Assembly (NCBI GenBank): GCA_002427885.1 | Contig: DIZI01000030.1 | Span: 1 to 64,000, forward strand | DNA: 64,000 bases | Origin: Paludibacter sp. UBA6032 | GTDB lineage: Bacteria; Bacteroidota; Bacteroidia; Bacteroidales; Paludibacteraceae | Reading direction: 5' to 3' | In this document: positions 63,460-64,000 of the stretch, one piece after another | Layout of the letters: every line of letters starts with the position of its first letter | Numbering within the stretch: the first letter of the stretch is position 1 | Made by a program: the position numbers and the translations under genes | The notes under the pieces: model-generated | The model's database searches: none | Told to the model about the DNA's origin: nothing | Seen by the model: only the letters and a program-made list of their open reading frames with translations

Positions 63460-63639
63460 TTATTTATCTGTTATTTTGCGTTTTGGAACCCTCCCACTCT
63501 TTTGTAAGGCCTGATCGAGTAAATAGAGAATTTGTCCGTTCGTACTGCGAAACTCATCAGCAGCCCACTTTTCAATAGCCTCCATTACTTCTGCATCGAT
63601 GCGCAACACAAAGTTTTTATTTTTTATTTCTTTTGCCAC
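63460..63639 (-). CDS. Small Arc-type ribbon-helix-helix protein
   Basis: A 59-codon gene with a GTG start (63639-63637), too short for common ORF thresholds. It reads (M)AKEIKNKNFVLRIDAEVMEAIEKWAADEFRSTNGQ and ends RKITDK. This is the ribbon-helix-helix pattern: a strand KNFVLRID and two helices, with the Arc-like stretch EFRSTNGQILYLLDQAL. In many Bacteroidetes such a protein follows an SPFH-domain gene, as here, 56 bp after it. It could be a DNA-binding regulator of that operon. No ATG is available in frame upstream, which supports GTG. Confidence 0.85.
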   Translation of the reverse strand: MAKEIKNKNFVLRIDAEVMEAIEKWAADEFRSTNGQILYLLDQALQKSGRVPKRKITDK

Positions 63640-63695
63640 AATATAAAAAATTCTTCTTCACTAATTCCTTAGTGAAAAATGTAATTGAAAACGAA

Positions 63696-64000
63696 TTATT
63701 GATGCAGGGTTCCGGCATTTAAAATCGGTTGTGCGGACTCTTCACTACATAATACAACCAATAAATTACTCACCATTGCGGCTTTCTTATCTTCATCCAA
63801 ATCAACAATTCCTTCGTCAGAAAGTTTTGCCAATGCCATTTTCACCATACCGACGGCACCTTCAACTATTTTTTCCCGGGCGGAAATAATGGCATCGGCT
63901 TGCTGACGTCGTAACATCACAGCAGCTATTTCGGCTGCATAAGCCAGGTAATTTATACGGGCTTCCACTACTTCAATCCCTGCAATCGACAAGCGAAGAT
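63696..64000 (-). CDS. SPFH/band 7 domain protein, C-terminal part (runs off the window)
   Basis: The frame is open to the window edge, so only the last ~101 codons are present. The visible part reads LRLSIAGIEVVEARINYLAYAAEIAAVMLRRQQADAIISAREKIVEGAVGMVKMAL. This is the C-terminal end of an SPFH (stomatin/prohibitin/flotillin/HflK-like) domain plus the Ala/Glu-rich helix of this bacterial subgroup. These proteins form membrane-associated oligomers. The true start lies outside the window. Confidence 0.85.
   Translation of the reverse strand, partial: LRLSIAGIEVVEARINYLAYAAEIAAVMLRRQQADAIISAREKIVEGAVGMVKMALAKLSDEGIVDLDEDKKAAMVSNLLVVLCSEESAQPILNAGTLHQ

Overview
The window is a Bacteroidetes chromosome segment, most likely from a plant-polysaccharide-degrading, anaerobic member of the Bacteroidales (Paludibacter or Dysgonomonadaceae-like; the genus is an inference). 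The evidence is two SusC/SusD pairs, two AraC-type hybrid two-component systems (HTCS), Bacteroidetes -7 boxes of the form TAnnTTTG, many exported lipoproteins, type IX secretion (T9SS) tails on two lyases, and modest GC. I see no rRNA, tRNA, transposase, phage gene or CRISPR array.

Layout. (a) 1-10132: a polysaccharide utilisation locus (PUL 1) on the minus strand, transcribed GH130, MFS sugar transporter, an unrecognised 575-aa lipoprotein, SusC, SusD, LamG-like lipoprotein. Its HTCS regulator is divergent at 10332-14393. GH130 plus a permease suggests a beta-mannoside-containing glycan, but the substrate is not settled. (b) 14823-16394: a secreted PL9 pectate lyase with a T9SS tail. (c) 16499-50547: a large region that reads as a xyloglucan locus (PUL 2). 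It holds two GH3, two GH31 alpha-xylosidases (one with PA14), GH95, GH2, two SGNH acetylesterases, SusC, SusD, a surface lipoprotein and an HTCS. A PL11 rhamnogalacturonan lyase with a T9SS-like tail, an outer-membrane-barrel-like protein of unknown role and a Fn3/FISUMP lipoprotein sit among them. The enzymes would remove acetyl, fucose, galactose, xylose and glucose in turn. The endo-glucanase expected just after the SusCD-lipoprotein genes survives only as the last ~90 codons of a GH5 gene. (d) 51129-64000: housekeeping and redox genes. These are PEP carboxykinase, a glycine-rich exported protein, thioredoxin, a small Cys/His protein with a ZnuD-like TonB receptor, and a six-gene operon (DUF134 regulator, MBL-fold, NifX-like, thioesterase, C_GCAxxG_C_C, CoA-disulfide-reductase/rhodanese). 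They are followed by an esterase, a ribbon-helix-helix protein and the end of an SPFH gene.

The most interesting signals are in the non-coding DNA. Four PUL 2 transcription units share an oriented element, CATTTnACyCCy in the direction of the gene, 41, 63, 83 and 84 bp upstream of a -7 box, close to steps of two helical turns. At two of them a second CATTT follows 21-22 bp away. PUL 1 has its own pair of GATACCTT direct repeats exactly 21 bp apart next to its HTCS gene. I propose these as the operators of the two HTCS proteins. All family assignments come from reading motifs; no database search was possible.
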